From Hanstruepera neustonica (lineage in GTDB: Bacteria > Bacteroidota > Bacteroidia > Flavobacteriales > Flavobacteriaceae): 64,000 nucleotides of DNA. The position numbers and the translations under genes were made by a program. The notes below the pieces were generated by a model. That model was given only the letters and a program-made list of their open reading frames with translations, did no database searches and was not told the origin of the DNA. The stretch spans positions 846,344 to 910,343 of the forward strand of contig NZ_POWF01000001.1 in NCBI RefSeq assembly GCF_002895005.1, written 5' to 3'. Positions 16,021 to 24,493 of the stretch are shown here, in pieces (the first letter of the stretch is position 1; each line of letters begins with the position of its first letter).

Positions 16021-17220
16021 ATGGGTTTAAAAAGTACATTACATAATTTAAAAGAGAAATATAAAGGTACCAAAATGGCTCCTGCATTTAATGCCATTCA
16101 TACCTTTTTATATTTGCCTAATGAGACCACACATAACGGTACTCATATTAAGGCAGCAGATGACTTAAAGCGTACAATGAATACGGTTATCATGGCTATG
16201 GTGCCGTGTTTAATTTTTGGTATGTTCAATGCTGGATATCAACATTATGCGGCTTTTGGAACTCCAGTAGAATTTTTATCATGGGATGCCTTCTACATTG
16301 GTTTAATTAAGGTTTTACCATTGGTAATTGTATCGTATGGTGTTGGTTTGGCTATAGAGTTTTTATTTGCCGTTATCAAAAAGCATGAGGTTGAAGAAGG
16401 ATATTTGGTCACTGGTATGTTAGTACCATTAATTGTGCCAGTTGATACACCATTATGGATGTTGGCTGTTGCTGTGGCATTTGGTGTTGTCATTGGAAAA
16501 GAAGTGTTTGGTGGTACAGGAATGAATATTCTGAATCCAGCTTTAACTATTCGTGCATTCTTATTCTTTGCCTATCCAACTTGGATGTCAGGTGATAAAG
16601 TTTGGGTGCATGGTGCGGTAGAGCGTGCCAATAAAATAGCAGAAGGTGCCAATTTGGATGCTATTTCTGGTGAAACCATATTAGGTGGTTTGGCTCAAGG
16701 AAAAGATTTAGGCTATTCCGTAGCTGATATGTTTTTCGGATTTATTCCAGGTTCAGTTGGTGAAACATCAACCATACTTATCCTATTAGGAGGTCTATTC
16801 CTAATTTTTACCAAAATAGGAAGTTGGAGAATCATGTTGTCATCAGTAATGGGAGCTTTAGCTATGGGGTTAATTTTCAATGGTGTTGTTGATGCTGGTT
16901 GGATTACCGAAAGTAGCAAGTTTTATGGTTTGATGAGTACTGTTTGGTGGCACCATTTAATTATTGGTGGTTTTGCCTTTGGTACGGTGTTCATGGCTAC
17001 TGATCCTGTAACGGCCTCTCAAACAAATAAAGGAAAATGGATCTATGGGTTTTTAATAGGCTTTATTTCTATATTAATTAGAGTATTTAACCCAGCTTAT
17101 CCAGAGGGTGTGATGTTGGCAATTCTATTAATGAATGTATTCGCACCAACCATTGACCACTATGTCGTTCAAGGGAATGTTAAAAAACGTATGAAGCGTT
17201 TAAAAGTTAAAACCGCGTAA
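16021..17220 (+). CDS. nqrB: Na+-translocating NADH:quinone reductase subunit B
   Basis: A 399-residue integral membrane subunit (about ten helices) that carries covalent FMN and takes part in Na+ and quinone handling. The candidate flavinylation site is DAISGET with Thr219 (ACC at 16675), matching the ApbE target pattern Dxx(S/T)GA(S/T) except that Ala is replaced by Glu. Other signatures are GKEVFGGTGMNILNPAL and GFAFGTVFMATDPVTAS. It lies 5 bases after nqrA and 3 before nqrC. Confidence 0.96.
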   Translation: MGLKSTLHNLKEKYKGTKMAPAFNAIHTFLYLPNETTHNGTHIKAADDLKRTMNTVIMAMVPCLIFGMFNAGYQHYAAFGTPVEFLSWDAFYIGLIKVLPLVIVSYGVGLAIEFLFAVIKKHEVEEGYLVTGMLVPLIVPVDTPLWMLAVAVAFGVVIGKEVFGGTGMNILNPALTIRAFLFFAYPTWMSGDKVWVHGAVERANKIAEGANLDAISGETILGGLAQGKDLGYSVADMFFGFIPGSVGETSTILILLGGLFLIFTKIGSWRIMLSSVMGALAMGLIFNGVVDAGWITESSKFYGLMSTVWWHHLIIGGFAFGTVFMATDPVTASQTNKGKWIYGFLIGFISILIRVFNPAYPEGVMLAILLMNVFAPTIDHYVVQGNVKKRMKRLKVKTA

Positions 17221-17223
17221 GTT

Positions 17224-17976
17224 ATGAGTAACAAAACAGATAGTAACGTATATACTATATTATTTGCCATAGGTATGGTAGTGGTAGTTGGGACTTTGCT
17301 AGCATTTACAGCAGCGTCGTTAAAACCCAATATTGCTGAAAATGTCAGGTTGGAGAAACAACAGAACATTCTTTACGCCATGGGTGTGAATGAAAACGAT
17401 GAAAGCTCGGCTGTTTTTGTTGATAAAGCGCAAGCACCAGAGTTATTTAAACAATACATCACAAAACAATTGGTGATTCAAGGTGATGATATTTCTGAAG
17501 ATGACGAAGCTTACTTAATAGATATTAAAAAGCAAAAAGCTATCGGTAAAGATGATCCATCAAAAAGAAAATTACCGCTTTTTGTAGGTGAAAAGGATGG
17601 TAAAACCTATTACGTCGCACCAATCTATGGAAAGGGATTATGGGATGCCATTTGGGGTTATGTTTCTATGGATGAGAATATGGTGGTTCAAGGTGCCTAC
17701 TTTGACCACAAGGGTGAAACACCTGGTTTAGGAGCAAATATCAAGGAGCGTTTCTTTATGGATGATTTCATAGGCGAACATTTATTAGGTGACAATGGAA
17801 CCTTTAAAGGTATTGACGTTGCCAAAGGCAATGCCGATCCTAAAAACGAGAACAAAACCGATAATGAGGTGGATGCCATAGCAGGAGCCACAATTACAGG
17901 AAATGGCGTAACTGCTATGATTAAAAGTGACTTAAAGCTTTACAAACCTTATTTCGATAACTTAAAAAACAATTAA
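17224..17976 (+). CDS. nqrC: Na+-translocating NADH:quinone reductase subunit C
   Basis: A 250-residue subunit with one N-terminal membrane helix (YTILFAIGMVVVVGTLLAF) and a periplasmic FMN-binding domain. The flavinylation motif DAIAGATITGNGV gives Thr223 as the residue linked to FMN by ApbE. GLWDAIWGYVSMD and FDHKGETPGLGANI are also standard NqrC motifs. An apbE gene lies about 17 kb downstream in this window. Spacing is 3 bases on either side within the operon. Confidence 0.96.
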   Translation: MSNKTDSNVYTILFAIGMVVVVGTLLAFTAASLKPNIAENVRLEKQQNILYAMGVNENDESSAVFVDKAQAPELFKQYITKQLVIQGDDISEDDEAYLIDIKKQKAIGKDDPSKRKLPLFVGEKDGKTYYVAPIYGKGLWDAIWGYVSMDENMVVQGAYFDHKGETPGLGANIKERFFMDDFIGEHLLGDNGTFKGIDVAKGNADPKNENKTDNEVDAIAGATITGNGVTAMIKSDLKLYKPYFDNLKNN

Positions 17977-17979
17977 TTT

Positions 17980-18624
17980 ATGGGCTTACTTTCTAAAAAA
18001 GACGCAAAGTTAATAACAGACCCATTAGCAGATAATAATCCAATTACCATTCAAGTATTGGGTATTTGTTCTGCATTGGCAATTACAGCAGAGCTTAAAG
18101 CCTCTATTGTAATGGCAATTTCAGTATTGTTTGTATTGGGAGTTGGTAACGTCGTAATTTCATTAATGCGAAATATTATTCCTTCAAAAATTAGAATTAT
18201 CGTGCAGCTTACGGTTGTAGCAGCATTAGTAATTATAGTGGATCAGGTACTTAAGGCATTTGCTTATGAGTTGAGTAAAACACTTTCGGTTTTCGTTGGA
18301 CTTATTATTACCAACTGTATTATTATGGGACGTTTTGAAGCCTTTGCTTTAGGAAACGGACCTTGGAAATCATTCCTTGATGGTATTGGTAATGCCCTAG
18401 GTTATGGTGTTATTTTAATTATAGTTGGATTCTTCAGAGAACTTTTAGGTTCAGGAACACTATTAGGGTTTAAAGTTTTAGGAGACCCAATTGAAAAAAC
18501 AGGATTGTATGCCATAGGATATGAAAACAATGGTTTTATGCTATTGTCACCAATGGCATTAATTGTTGTTGGAATCATTATTTGGGTACAACGTAGTAGA
18601 AATAAAGAACTAATAGAAGACTAA
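17980..18624 (+). CDS. nqrD: Na+-translocating NADH:quinone reductase subunit D
   Basis: A 214-residue polytopic membrane protein with the usual six helices. Motifs include DNNPITIQVLGICSALA near the start, LIITNCIIMGRFEAFA with the membrane cysteine that coordinates the intramembrane iron-sulfur centre with NqrE, and GFFRELLGSGTLLG. NqrD and NqrE are inverted-topology homologues (RnfE/RnfA-like) forming the core of the Na+ path. A 52-base gap separates it from nqrE, the largest gap in the operon. Confidence 0.96.
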   Translation: MGLLSKKDAKLITDPLADNNPITIQVLGICSALAITAELKASIVMAISVLFVLGVGNVVISLMRNIIPSKIRIIVQLTVVAALVIIVDQVLKAFAYELSKTLSVFVGLIITNCIIMGRFEAFALGNGPWKSFLDGIGNALGYGVILIIVGFFRELLGSGTLLGFKVLGDPIEKTGLYAIGYENNGFMLLSPMALIVVGIIIWVQRSRNKELIED

Positions 18625-18676
18625 ACAGATATAGATTTTTCTGAACTGGTTTCAGAGTATCAACAAAATATAGAAT

Positions 18677-19396
18677 ATGGAACATATAGAATTATTTTTC
18701 AAATCAATATTTATAGACAACATGGTATTTGCTACATTCTTGGGAATGTGTTCTTACCTTGCTGTTTCTAAAAAAGTAAGTACAGCTGTTGGTCTAGGTG
18801 CAGCAGTTATTTTTGTTTTAGCTGTTACAGTTCCTGTAAACTGGTTATTGGATCAGTATATCTTGCAACCAGGAGCCTTAAAATGGTTAGGCGCAGAATA
18901 TGCTGATTACGACTTGAGCTTCCTGTCTTTTATCATGTTCATTGCAACTATTGCAACTATGGTGCAATTGGTTGAAATAGTGGTTGAAAAATTTTCCCCA
19001 TCATTATATAATTCACTGGGTATTTTCTTGCCACTTATAGCAGTAAACTGTGCCATACTTGGTGGTTCTTTGTTTATGCAATCACGTGAAATTGAAACCA
19101 TTGGTTTGGCCTTTAATTATGGATTTTCTTCAGGTATTGGTTGGTTCTTGGCTATTTTGGCAATTGCCGCCATTCGTGAAAAAATCCGTTATTCTAACGT
19201 GCCAGCACCTTTAAGAGGATTAGGAATTACCTTTATCATTACGGGCTTAATGGCTATTGGCTTTATGAGCTTTGGTGGGATGTTAACTGGAGGAGATGAC
19301 GAAGGGAAAGAAGAAACACAGACTGCTAAAGTTGAGCAGGTAAATGAGAATGAAGACAACAAATTAGCTGAAAACACGACTACAATAAACGAGTAA
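18677..19396 (+). CDS. nqrE: Na+-translocating NADH:quinone reductase subunit E with acidic C-terminal extension
   Basis: A 239-residue membrane subunit whose first 200 or so residues match Nqr[20 protein letters not shown], the [12 protein letters not shown] cysteine region and [16 protein letters not shown]. Together with NqrD it holds an intramembrane iron-sulfur centre. The last 35 or so residues, starting at [10 protein letters not shown], are a hydrophilic, Glu/Asn-rich tail not found in the standard 198-202-residue subunit. Its function is unknown. nqrF begins one base after the stop. Confidence 0.95.
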   Translation: MEHIELFFKSIFIDNMVFATFLGMCSYLAVSKKVSTAVGLGAAVIFVLAVTVPVNWLLDQYILQPGALKWLGAEYADYDLSFLSFIMFIATIATMVQLVEIVVEKFSPSLYNSLGIFLPLIAVNCAILGGSLFMQSREIETIGLAFNYGFSSGIGWFLAILAIAAIREKIRYSNVPAPLRGLGITFIITGLMAIGFMSFGGMLTGGDDEGKEETQTAKVEQVNENEDNKLAENTTTINE

Positions 19397-19397
19397 C

Positions 19398-20708
19398 ATG
19401 ATATTAGCAGTAGGTACATTAGGAACAATTTTGGCAACAGTAGCCGCCTTTTTATTGGTAACTATACTTTTGGTGGCGTTGTTATTATTTGTAAAACAAA
19501 AATTATCACCATCTGGTCCTGTAAAGATCAAGATTAATGGTGAAAAGGAAATAGAGGTAGCCTCTGGCGGAACATTATTGTCAACCCTAGGTAACCAAAA
19601 GATTTTCTTGCCTTCAGCTTGTGGAGGTGGTGGGACCTGTATACAATGTGAGTGTCACGTTTTAGAAGGTGGTGGTGAAGCACTTCCAACAGAAACACCT
19701 CATTTTACACGTAAAGAATTACAACATGGTGCACGCTTGGCATGTCAAGTTAAGGTCAAGCAGGACATGGAAATTACTATTCCTGAAGAAGTTTTCGGTA
19801 TTAAAAAGTGGGAGGCAGAAGTTGTTAGAAATTATAACGTGGCCTCTTTCATTAAAGAGTTTGTAGTTCGTATTCCAGAAGATATGAATTACAAAGCTGG
19901 TGGATATATTCAAATTGAAATTCCACCATGTACTGTAAAATATGAAGATATTGATATCACTGCACACCCAGAAGAGCATGAAACACCAGATAAGTTTCAG
20001 GCTGAATGGGATAAATTTAATTTGTGGCCTTTGGTCATGAAAAATGACGAAACGGTTGAGCGTGCTTATTCTATGGCCTCTTACCCAGCAGAAGGGCGTG
20101 ATATTATGTTGAACGTGCGTATTGCTACGCCACCATGGGATCGTAATAAAAACGGTTGGATGGATGTCAATCCTGGAATAGCATCTTCTTACATATTTAA
20201 CCAAAAGCCGGGTGATAAAGTAGTTATTTCTGGTCCTTATGGCGAGTTCTTTATTAATGAGTCTGAAGCTGAAATGCTTTATGTAGGTGGTGGAGCAGGT
20301 ATGGCGCCAATGCGTTCGCATTTATACCATTTGTTCAAAACCCTAAAGACAGGTCGTAAGGTAACCTATTGGTATGGTGGACGTTCTAAGCGTGAACTTT
20401 TCTATATTGAACACTTTAGAGCATTAGAGCGTGATTTTCCGAACTTTAAATTCTACTTGGCGTTATCTGAACCTTTGGAAGAAGATAACTGGAAAGTGAA
20501 AAAAGATATTAATGATGAATCAGGTGATGGTTTTGTTGGATTTATCCATAATTGTGTGATCGATAATTATTTGAATCACCATGAAACCCCAGAAGATATT
20601 GAATTATATTTCTGTGGACCGCCATTAATGAATCAAGCTGTTCAAAAAATGGGTGAGGATTTCGGAATCCCAGATGAGCATATTAGATTTGATGATTTTG
20701 GAGGATAG
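19398..20708 (+). CDS. nqrF: Na+-translocating NADH:quinone reductase subunit F
   Basis: A 436-residue electron-entry subunit: an N-terminal membrane helix (residues 8-32), a [2Fe-2S] ferredoxin domain with Cys75, Cys81 and Cys84 in ACGGGGTCIQC plus the fourth ligand in RLACQVK, then an FAD domain (RAYSMASYP) and an NADH-binding domain (YVGGGAGMAPMRSHL, YFCGPPLM). It oxidises NADH and passes electrons to the FMN carriers. It is the last gene of the operon, followed by a strong terminator at 20732-20763. Confidence 0.97.
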   Translation: MILAVGTLGTILATVAAFLLVTILLVALLLFVKQKLSPSGPVKIKINGEKEIEVASGGTLLSTLGNQKIFLPSACGGGGTCIQCECHVLEGGGEALPTETPHFTRKELQHGARLACQVKVKQDMEITIPEEVFGIKKWEAEVVRNYNVASFIKEFVVRIPEDMNYKAGGYIQIEIPPCTVKYEDIDITAHPEEHETPDKFQAEWDKFNLWPLVMKNDETVERAYSMASYPAEGRDIMLNVRIATPPWDRNKNGWMDVNPGIASSYIFNQKPGDKVVISGPYGEFFINESEAEMLYVGGGAGMAPMRSHLYHLFKTLKTGRKVTYWYGGRSKRELFYIEHFRALERDFPNFKFYLALSEPLEEDNWKVKKDINDESGDGFVGFIHNCVIDNYLNHHETPEDIELYFCGPPLMNQAVQKMGEDFGIPDEHIRFDDFGG

Positions 20709-20731
20709 ATTTTATAATCTTATATAAGAAT

Positions 20732-20763
20732 AAAACCCAACGCGAAAGTGTTGGGTTTTTTAT
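20732..20763 (+). terminator. Terminator of the nqr operon
   Basis: AAAACCCAAC pairs with GTTGGGTTTT around a short loop, followed by a T-run. The complementary A-tract means it may also serve the convergent gene ending at 20765. Confidence 0.88.
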
Positions 20764-20764
20764 T

Positions 20765-21214
20765 TTAATTTAAAACGAGGTCTTTCTTCTTTGGTTGATA
20801 GGCAAATAGTTTTGAGCAATCCATAACATTTGGAATATGATCTAATTCACAAAGTATTTCAATAACGCTTGAAAGCCCTTTAAATAGGTTTTCCGAGTTT
20901 GTAGGATTACTTGGTTTGTTATGACTATGATGAATAGGTAAAACATAGCCACAACCTTTTAAAAAGGCTTGTTCTATTTGTAATAATTCCATTGGTGAAT
21001 ATCCATTAAATCGCTTACCCAATTTTTGGTTCACCAATCCAACATAGTTAAGTTTCAAAGAGCCATGATCATCAGAAAGATGCTTCCAAAAATCTTGATT
21101 GTTCAAAATATTTCCAACAGCACATTGCTTACAATCTTCTGGATGGAGTGTATTATTGTGAAACGCAGTGTATAGTTTTTTAACGGCAGATTCAAATCTT
21201 TTGGAAGTTGTCAT
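20765..21214 (-). CDS. Conserved hypothetical protein (149 aa), convergent with nqrF
   Basis: A soluble 149-residue protein with a CKQCAVGNIL motif near residue 30, a central LLQIEQAFLKGCGY helix and a C-terminal CELDHIPNVMD segment. Similar proteins are common in flavobacteria, and I recall database entries naming them Na+-NQR subunit F. The sequence shows no ferredoxin, FAD or NADH motif, so that name is not supported; it probably spread from gene neighbourhood or a misannotation. The paired cysteines could bind metal. Function unknown. Confidence 0.75.
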   Translation of the reverse strand: MTTSKRFESAVKKLYTAFHNNTLHPEDCKQCAVGNILNNQDFWKHLSDDHGSLKLNYVGLVNQKLGKRFNGYSPMELLQIEQAFLKGCGYVLPIHHSHNKPSNPTNSENLFKGLSSVIEILCELDHIPNVMDCSKLFAYQPKKKDLVLN

Positions 21215-21272
21215 GGCTTTTAAATTTCAATAAAAGTTACAAAAAATATTTTTTTGCGATTTGACCCAAACT

Positions 21273-22040
21273 TCAATTTTTGATTTTGAGTCTTTTGTCA
21301 ATCTGTTTTAAAAGATCTGCGGCTAACTCTTTTTGAATTAGAATTCGTTCAACAACTCGACTTTTTCGGGTATAATCTGCAAATAATCTATTGCGATATG
21401 TATTTGAAAGAATAAATTCGATAATCTCAGCTCTAGTTTCTTCATCCAGATGATTGATATGATTTAATTCAGTGTTTTCATCTAGAACAGAGAGGTCAAT
21501 GCTATTTATAGTTAAAAAGGCACTGTCATTCATGTCAATGGTCTGTTCTTTATCCCATTCAATGTATTCGCCATAAATTTTATATTCAACGGTATAATAC
21601 AAATTAATCGTATTAAATAGTTCTCGATATTCTTTTGCTTCTGTGAAACCAGTATTAAGCAATTTGGAGTATGTTGAATTATTGATTTGATAAATACGCA
21701 TCGAGTGGTGCACTCTCAATATATTATAGAGTGAATCGGAATTAATGGATTCAAACGCATTGATTTTTAGAATAGCTTGATCTTTTTTTATGGTATTAGT
21801 AGCACGCTTTATGGCTTTGTTGAATATAATGGTGTCATTAATTAAATCTTTTTTAAAATCTTCTAAATAGCTAATGGTTAATACTTTGTTGTTTTGCTTT
21901 TGTTTCCAATTATTAATTTGAAGAGCAATTAGAATACCGATGACGACCAATATGATTTCACCAACAGCATATTTTAAATATTTAGTGGATTTATTTTCCA
22001 TGACTAATGATTTACGAATATTGCGGAAGATTTTTAGCAT
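21273..22040 (-). CDS. DUF6090-type membrane protein, copy 1
   Basis: A 255-residue protein with the DUF6090 hallmark N-terminus: a short basic start (FRNIRKSLVMENK), KYLKYAVGEIILVVIGILIALQ as a single transmembrane helix, then INNW and a long charged alpha-helical region predicted outside the inner membrane. The function of the family is not known. It lies 4 bases downstream of a paralogue (22045-22773), sharing the N-terminal anchor but little of the C-terminal part. Confidence 0.82.
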   Translation of the reverse strand: MLKIFRNIRKSLVMENKSTKYLKYAVGEIILVVIGILIALQINNWKQKQNNKVLTISYLEDFKKDLINDTIIFNKAIKRATNTIKKDQAILKINAFESINSDSLYNILRVHHSMRIYQINNSTYSKLLNTGFTEAKEYRELFNTINLYYTVEYKIYGEYIEWDKEQTIDMNDSAFLTINSIDLSVLDENTELNHINHLDEETRAEIIEFILSNTYRNRLFADYTRKSRVVERILIQKELAADLLKQIDKRLKIKN

Positions 22041-22044
22041 AATA

Positions 22045-22773
22045 TTAGTTTTCTACTTCCTGCAAGTAAGCCTCCAGTTTTTGTATAAATTCTGAAATTT
22101 GGGTATTAAACTCAGTTACTTGATTCAATGCGTTCAGCATAAATCTTTGCGATAATTCAATATTTGGTTTAATATCATCATTTTTTATTAGCTCTAGATA
22201 GCTACGCATCGTACTGTCATTGGTAATGGATTTTAGTTCTTCAGAATATTTAAGGTAAAGTGGTATGGCATATTGTTCTCCCATCCTGTTAGAAAGTTCT
22301 ATGGCAGTGGCCACATATTCATATTTAGCATAGTAGCGTTTTAAATATTTTTCAATGGAGTCGTTTTTGATAATATCAACGGCATCAGAATTGTTCACTA
22401 TAATATGGGATTGATAGGCTAATCTTGATCCAAATAAGGTGGAATTTTCTTTATGCTTTAATTTTGAAATGGAATCGACCAAAGCAGAATCATACATTTT
22501 TAAAACCAATTCTTGAAGAGAGTCGGTTTGTTTCAAAAAATTAGCCCTAGACCCAAAGAAAATAGAATCTGCACGAGCATCTTCCAGAAGTTGCTTTATT
22601 TGACTGATTTCTGCTTGTTTTGCCAGTCTGTTATTGTTCCAGTTATTTATTTGAAGAGCGATTAAAATCCCAATCACTACCAAAATTATTTCACCAATGG
22701 CGTATTTAAAGTATTTACGGGTTTTGCTTTCGCTCATAAGGTTATAGCGTATGCTTCTAAAGAACTTTATCAT
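22045..22773 (-). CDS. DUF6090-type membrane protein, copy 2
   Basis: A 242-residue paralogue of the neighbouring gene. The anchor KYFKYAIGEIILVVIGILIA LQINNW is nearly the same, while the rest (ISQIKQLLEDARADSIFF...) is diverged, charged and helical. The strict conservation of GEIxLVVIGILIALQINNW across paralogues suggests that the helix itself has a specific partner, but this is inference. The order within the cluster is 321-aa membrane protein, truncated copy, TerB-like protein, copy 2, copy 1, all on the minus strand. Confidence 0.82.
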   Translation of the reverse strand: MIKFFRSIRYNLMSESKTRKYFKYAIGEIILVVIGILIALQINNWNNNRLAKQAEISQIKQLLEDARADSIFFGSRANFLKQTDSLQELVLKMYDSALVDSISKLKHKENSTLFGSRLAYQSHIIVNNSDAVDIIKNDSIEKYLKRYYAKYEYVATAIELSNRMGEQYAIPLYLKYSEELKSITNDSTMRSYLELIKNDDIKPNIELSQRFMLNALNQVTEFNTQISEFIQKLEAYLQEVEN

Positions 22774-22793
22774 TTCAATAGATATTAACTAGT

Positions 22794-23123
22794 TTAATAC
22801 AGAATGTTGTCTAATATCCTATCTAGATTACGTTCCATCATTTTAAAGTCGCAGTCGCTAAAGAAAATTTCATAAATTTCTCTTCTAAGTTGAGCCAGCT
22901 CCATGTTGGTAAATTCATGATGGTGAATATTGTCATCAATTTTCTCAAGGCGCTCATCATCATTATCATTTGAAAATACCTTGTAGATCTTGTTAAAGGT
23001 TTCTTCATCTACTTTCGACTTAATTAAATTAATTTCATCTTCAGTTTCCACTGAATCAGCATTAGCACACAGAAGTAAAATATAAATTTGCAACTCTGTT
23101 TTAGAAAATTTGTTTGTACTCAT
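22794..23123 (-). CDS. Small acidic TerB-like protein
   Basis: A 109-residue acidic, cytoplasmic, all-helical protein without signal peptide. The LLLCANADSVETEDEINLI segment followed by acidic helices resembles the TerB fold of tellurite-resistance-like proteins, where acidic residues near the N-terminus bind metal. No other ter gene is nearby, so a tellurite role is not implied. It lies 20 bases upstream of DUF6090 copy 2 in the same direction and is probably co-transcribed. The TerB assignment is tentative. Confidence 0.6.
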   Translation of the reverse strand: MSTNKFSKTELQIYILLLCANADSVETEDEINLIKSKVDEETFNKIYKVFSNDNDDERLEKIDDNIHHHEFTNMELAQLRREIYEIFFSDCDFKMMERNLDRILDNILY

Positions 23124-23200
23124 AATTTGTAATTGTTATTAAAATAATAATGCAGTTTTGAAATGGTTTCTAACCTAATTTCCCATGGCCATCAATGTCT

Positions 23201-23407
23201 TTAACTAAATGTGTTTCTAAAGAAAACAAAGCTTTTTGAAGTTGTTTTTAGATTGGGGTTAACTTTTTCATTCCAATTGTTAATTTGTAAATCTGTTAAA
23301 ATCCCAATCACTACAAGAAGTATTTCACCAAAAGCATATTTAAAGTATTTGCTGACCTTCCCTTCATTGAGAAGTGTTTTTATAAAATTTTTAAAGAATT
23401 TAATCAT
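23201..23407 (-). pseudogene. Truncated DUF6090 gene remnant
   Basis: A 68-residue frame that starts exactly like the two DUF6090 genes nearby (MIKFFKNFIKTLLNEGK, then KYFKYAFGEILLVVIGIL and LQINNW), but the conserved ILIALQ has become ILTDLQ and the frame ends about 20 residues later. The usual 190-residue C-terminal domain is missing and the bases downstream do not restore it. It is most simply a degraded third paralogue, though a functional anchor-only peptide cannot be excluded. Confidence 0.65.
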
Positions 23408-23414
23408 ATTTAAA

Positions 23415-24380
23415 TCAGCTTAATAAATTATAGGTTATAAGTAACTGGTTATTTTCTTTCCATTTTATCCATCCTTTTCCAGTTGTTTCAAATTCATTGT
23501 TAAGCAGAAGTACGTACATCCAGCTTTGTTTAACTTTCAAGGGTTTCATAAAGCTATGGTTTGTATTAACGAATCCGGCACCATCCAATGGTTTAACATG
23601 CACTTTTTGAGAATTTTGACCTATAAACTCAACACTATTTACACTTAATAAAAATTCAGGCCAATACTTAAAAACTCCAGATTGTTTATCAATGTATGCT
23701 GTTTGCAAGGTTGAAGTATTGACAATGACTTCCAAAAAATCTTCACTAACCGAAACGACCTTAAAATATAGCATATCATAATCTAACTTTAAATGGTCTG
23801 GAACCAACCAAGGTGGTGCTGTAGCTATATTAAAGCTTCCATATTCGCTTTTTTTAAATGTAATACTATCAGTTGGTATGTGTTCCATTAGTGACTTTTC
23901 CAAATTCAAGTTTCCATAGAAATACAAGGCTTTGTTTTCAAACATATTGGGTGAAAACATACCAAAACCCATGATGGTTTTTTTTTGACTTTTTTTGTGA
24001 GTATCTAAAAGCATAGTCATTAGCTTGGCTTCTGTTGCTGTTGGTTTTGTAGGCGTGTTTTGTTGTTGTGTTTCTCTTTCTTGTTGTGTTTTGGTGTAGA
24101 ATTTCCAGATGAAGTATCCAAGAGATAAAACAACAATTACTCCCAAAACTTTATTGATTGTCAAAATGGTATTTCTGGAAGATTGATAAGCTAGAAAAAA
24201 AGCTAAAAGTAAGGCAAAAAAAGAACTGATAATACCATAACCTAAAACAATAGCACCGCCAGCCAACACTTGATCTTTAGCAGCGTCAGTGACCCCAGCA
24301 TAGATAACTCCCAAGAAAAAGAAAGCAATAACAACTAAAAGATACAGCAGAAGACTATAGGGCTTGAAAAGACTTTTCAT
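23415..24380 (-). CDS. Hypothetical membrane protein with C-terminal extracytoplasmic domain
   Basis: A 321-residue protein with three predicted N-terminal membrane segments (about 10-30, 40-65 and 76-95), a Gln/Thr-rich linker near 100-115, then a soluble beta-rich domain of about 200 residues starting EAKLMTMLLDTHKKS and ending KWKENNQLLITYNLLS. The domain includes Trp-rich stretches such as APPWLVPDHLKLDYDM. I do not recognise a family; similar proteins seem confined to flavobacteria. It is the first gene of the minus-strand group that includes the DUF6090 paralogues, but no co-function can be shown. Confidence 0.7.
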   Translation of the reverse strand: MKSLFKPYSLLLYLLVVIAFFFLGVIYAGVTDAAKDQVLAGGAIVLGYGIISSFFALLLAFFLAYQSSRNTILTINKVLGVIVVLSLGYFIWKFYTKTQQERETQQQNTPTKPTATEAKLMTMLLDTHKKSQKKTIMGFGMFSPNMFENKALYFYGNLNLEKSLMEHIPTDSITFKKSEYGSFNIATAPPWLVPDHLKLDYDMLYFKVVSVSEDFLEVIVNTSTLQTAYIDKQSGVFKYWPEFLLSVNSVEFIGQNSQKVHVKPLDGAGFVNTNHSFMKPLKVKQSWMYVLLLNNEFETTGKGWIKWKENNQLLITYNLLS

Positions 24381-24481
24381 TACTTTTTAAAATTTAAGCA
24401 AGAAAATTCTAAAGGTAGCTTTGGTTGGTGCTTTTAAAGTTAAACAATTTTTAATTCTTCTTTATTCAAAATATTAAGTAT

Positions 24482-24489
24482 TAATTTTG
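24482..24489 (+). promoter_or_regulatory. Putative -7 box next to the ATG of the 125-aa gene
   Basis: TAATTTTG matches TAnnTTTG and ends only 4 bases before the ATG at 24494, so the mRNA would start at or very near the start codon (leaderless). Confidence 0.4.
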
Positions 24490-24493
24490 CCAT

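Noticed and set aside
20765-21214. NqrF-like subunit
   Set aside because: No [2Fe-2S], FAD or NADH motifs; kept as hypothetical protein.
22794-23123. Tellurite-resistance operon
   Set aside because: Only a TerB-like fold is suggested; no other ter genes are near.
21273-24380. Phage-defence island or mobile element
   Set aside because: No transposase, integrase, recombinase, nuclease or flanking direct repeat is visible; the genes are ordinary-looking flavobacterial proteins.
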